From Candidatus Omnitrophota bacterium (GTDB taxonomy: Bacteria; Omnitrophota; Gorgyraeia; Pluralincolimonadales; Pluralincolimonadaceae), in the NCBI GenBank assembly GCA_020061685.1, contig JAGUXU010000154.1, positions 1 to 5,889 on the forward strand: 5,889 bases of DNA, given 5' to 3'. This document shows positions 5,548-5,889 of the stretch, one piece after another; the first letter of the stretch is position 1, and every line of letters starts with the position of its first letter. The translations under genes were made by a program, and so were the position numbers. Below the pieces are notes generated by a model. The model saw only the letters and a list, made by a program, of their open reading frames with translations. It made no database searches and was not told the origin of the DNA.

Positions 5548-5567
5548 TGTGAATAAACTGTGAATAA
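5548..5567 (-). promoter_or_regulatory. Two tandem DnaA boxes upstream of dnaA (possible oriC element)
   Basis: TGTGAATAA occurs at 5548-5556 and again at 5559-5567; the reverse complement TTATTCACA fits the DnaA-box consensus TTATNCACA exactly. The copies are in the same orientation and 11 bp apart start to start, about one helical turn, so DnaA molecules could bind side by side on one face. They lie downstream of the dnaA promoter and end 6 nt before the ATG. Autorepression of dnaA and a role in origin function are both plausible. Only two boxes are visible here, so a full origin is not proven. Confidence 0.75.
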
Positions 5568-5573
5568 CTATTA

Positions 5574-5889
5574 ATGGATAATCTCAAGAATGCCGTCGAG
5601 GTCTGGGATAAGACAAAGGACCTCATAAAATCAAAAGTCAACCCTCAAACTTTTGAGACGTGGTTTAAGCCCGCCAAAGGGTTGGATATCTCAAAGGGCA
5701 TACTCACGATAGAGGTGCCGAACAGCTTCTTCAAAGACTGGCTTCTTGACCATCACCTGGAACTGATAAAGGCAACCCTTAAAGAGGTTTCGGGCGATAA
5801 CCTCGCGCTGGAATTCAACTATTCGGCTCGCGAGCCCATGCCGCAGATCAACAACGCCGCGCCGCAACCTGCGGCGAAGGCGTCCGAAA
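5574..5889 (+). CDS. dnaA: Chromosomal replication initiator protein DnaA, N-terminal part (runs off the right edge)
   Basis: DnaA binds DnaA boxes, opens the origin and recruits the DnaB helicase. Only 105 codons are present (hand translation). They form domain I, the KH-like module for self-association and helicase contact: VWDKTKDLIKSKVNPQTFET (10-29), WFKPAKGLDI (30-39), LTIEVPNSFFKDWL (44-57) and HHLELIKATLKEV (60-72). Family hallmarks are W30F31 with P33, and the VPN-F-WL block. From about residue 84 the Pro/Ala/Gln-rich flexible domain II begins. The AAA+ and DNA-binding domains lie outside the window. The ATG at 5574 is the first possible start, since an in-frame TAA is at 5565-5567, inside a DnaA box. 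No Shine-Dalgarno is visible. Confidence 0.95.
   Translation, partial: MDNLKNAVEVWDKTKDLIKSKVNPQTFETWFKPAKGLDISKGILTIEVPNSFFKDWLLDHHLELIKATLKEVSGDNLALEFNYSAREPMPQINNAAPQPAAKASE

Overview
The window is a chromosomal replication-origin neighbourhood from a Gram-negative-type bacterium. The 5' part of dnaA reads rightward at the right edge. A leftward run of rpmH, rnpA, yidD, yidC, a short jag/khpB-like gene and mnmG follows, and then parA and the 5' part of parB. This is the widely conserved dnaA-rpmH-rnpA-yidD-yidC-jag-(mnmE)-mnmG-(rsmG)-parA-parB order, but mnmE and rsmG are absent from their usual places and jag is reduced to its N-terminal domain. The long YidC with a large periplasmic domain points to a cell with an outer membrane. 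Mid-range base composition, protein style and gene order would fit an uncultured lineage such as Omnitrophota or another PVC-related group. That placement is a low-confidence impression, not something the sequence proves. I see no mobile elements, CRISPR, tRNA or rRNA.

Layout from right to left. Bases 5395-5573 are a compact divergent control region. An rpmH promoter (minus) and a dnaA promoter (plus) stand back to back with their -35 boxes 10 bp apart, and both have perfect TATAAT boxes of the extended -10 type. The dnaA leader holds a GC-rich hairpin and two identical DnaA boxes 11 bp apart, just before the dnaA start. All genes to the left read left and dnaA reads right, so transcription runs with replication forks leaving this region. 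From 5394 to 1058 the genes rpmH-rnpA-yidD-yidC-jag-mnmG are packed with gaps of 17, 2, -1, 7 and 19 nt, as expected of one operon (L34 ribosomal protein, RNase P protein, membrane-insertion helpers, tRNA modification). The 112-nt gap 946-1057 holds two hairpins (a likely terminator), a good promoter for parA and a perfect parS site. parA and parB then overlap by 32 nt.

The most notable point is two identical, perfectly palindromic 16-bp parS sites. One lies on the predicted transcription start and translation start of parA, and the other is written into the last codons of yidC. The predicted ParB would bind both, which suggests direct autoregulation of parAB and origin-proximal nucleation of the partition complex. 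I found no clear sign of a wholly new system. The unusual items are the placement of parS, the stand-alone Jag-N protein, the loss of mnmE and rsmG from the cluster, and an Asn at the usual Arg/Lys position in the YidC groove.
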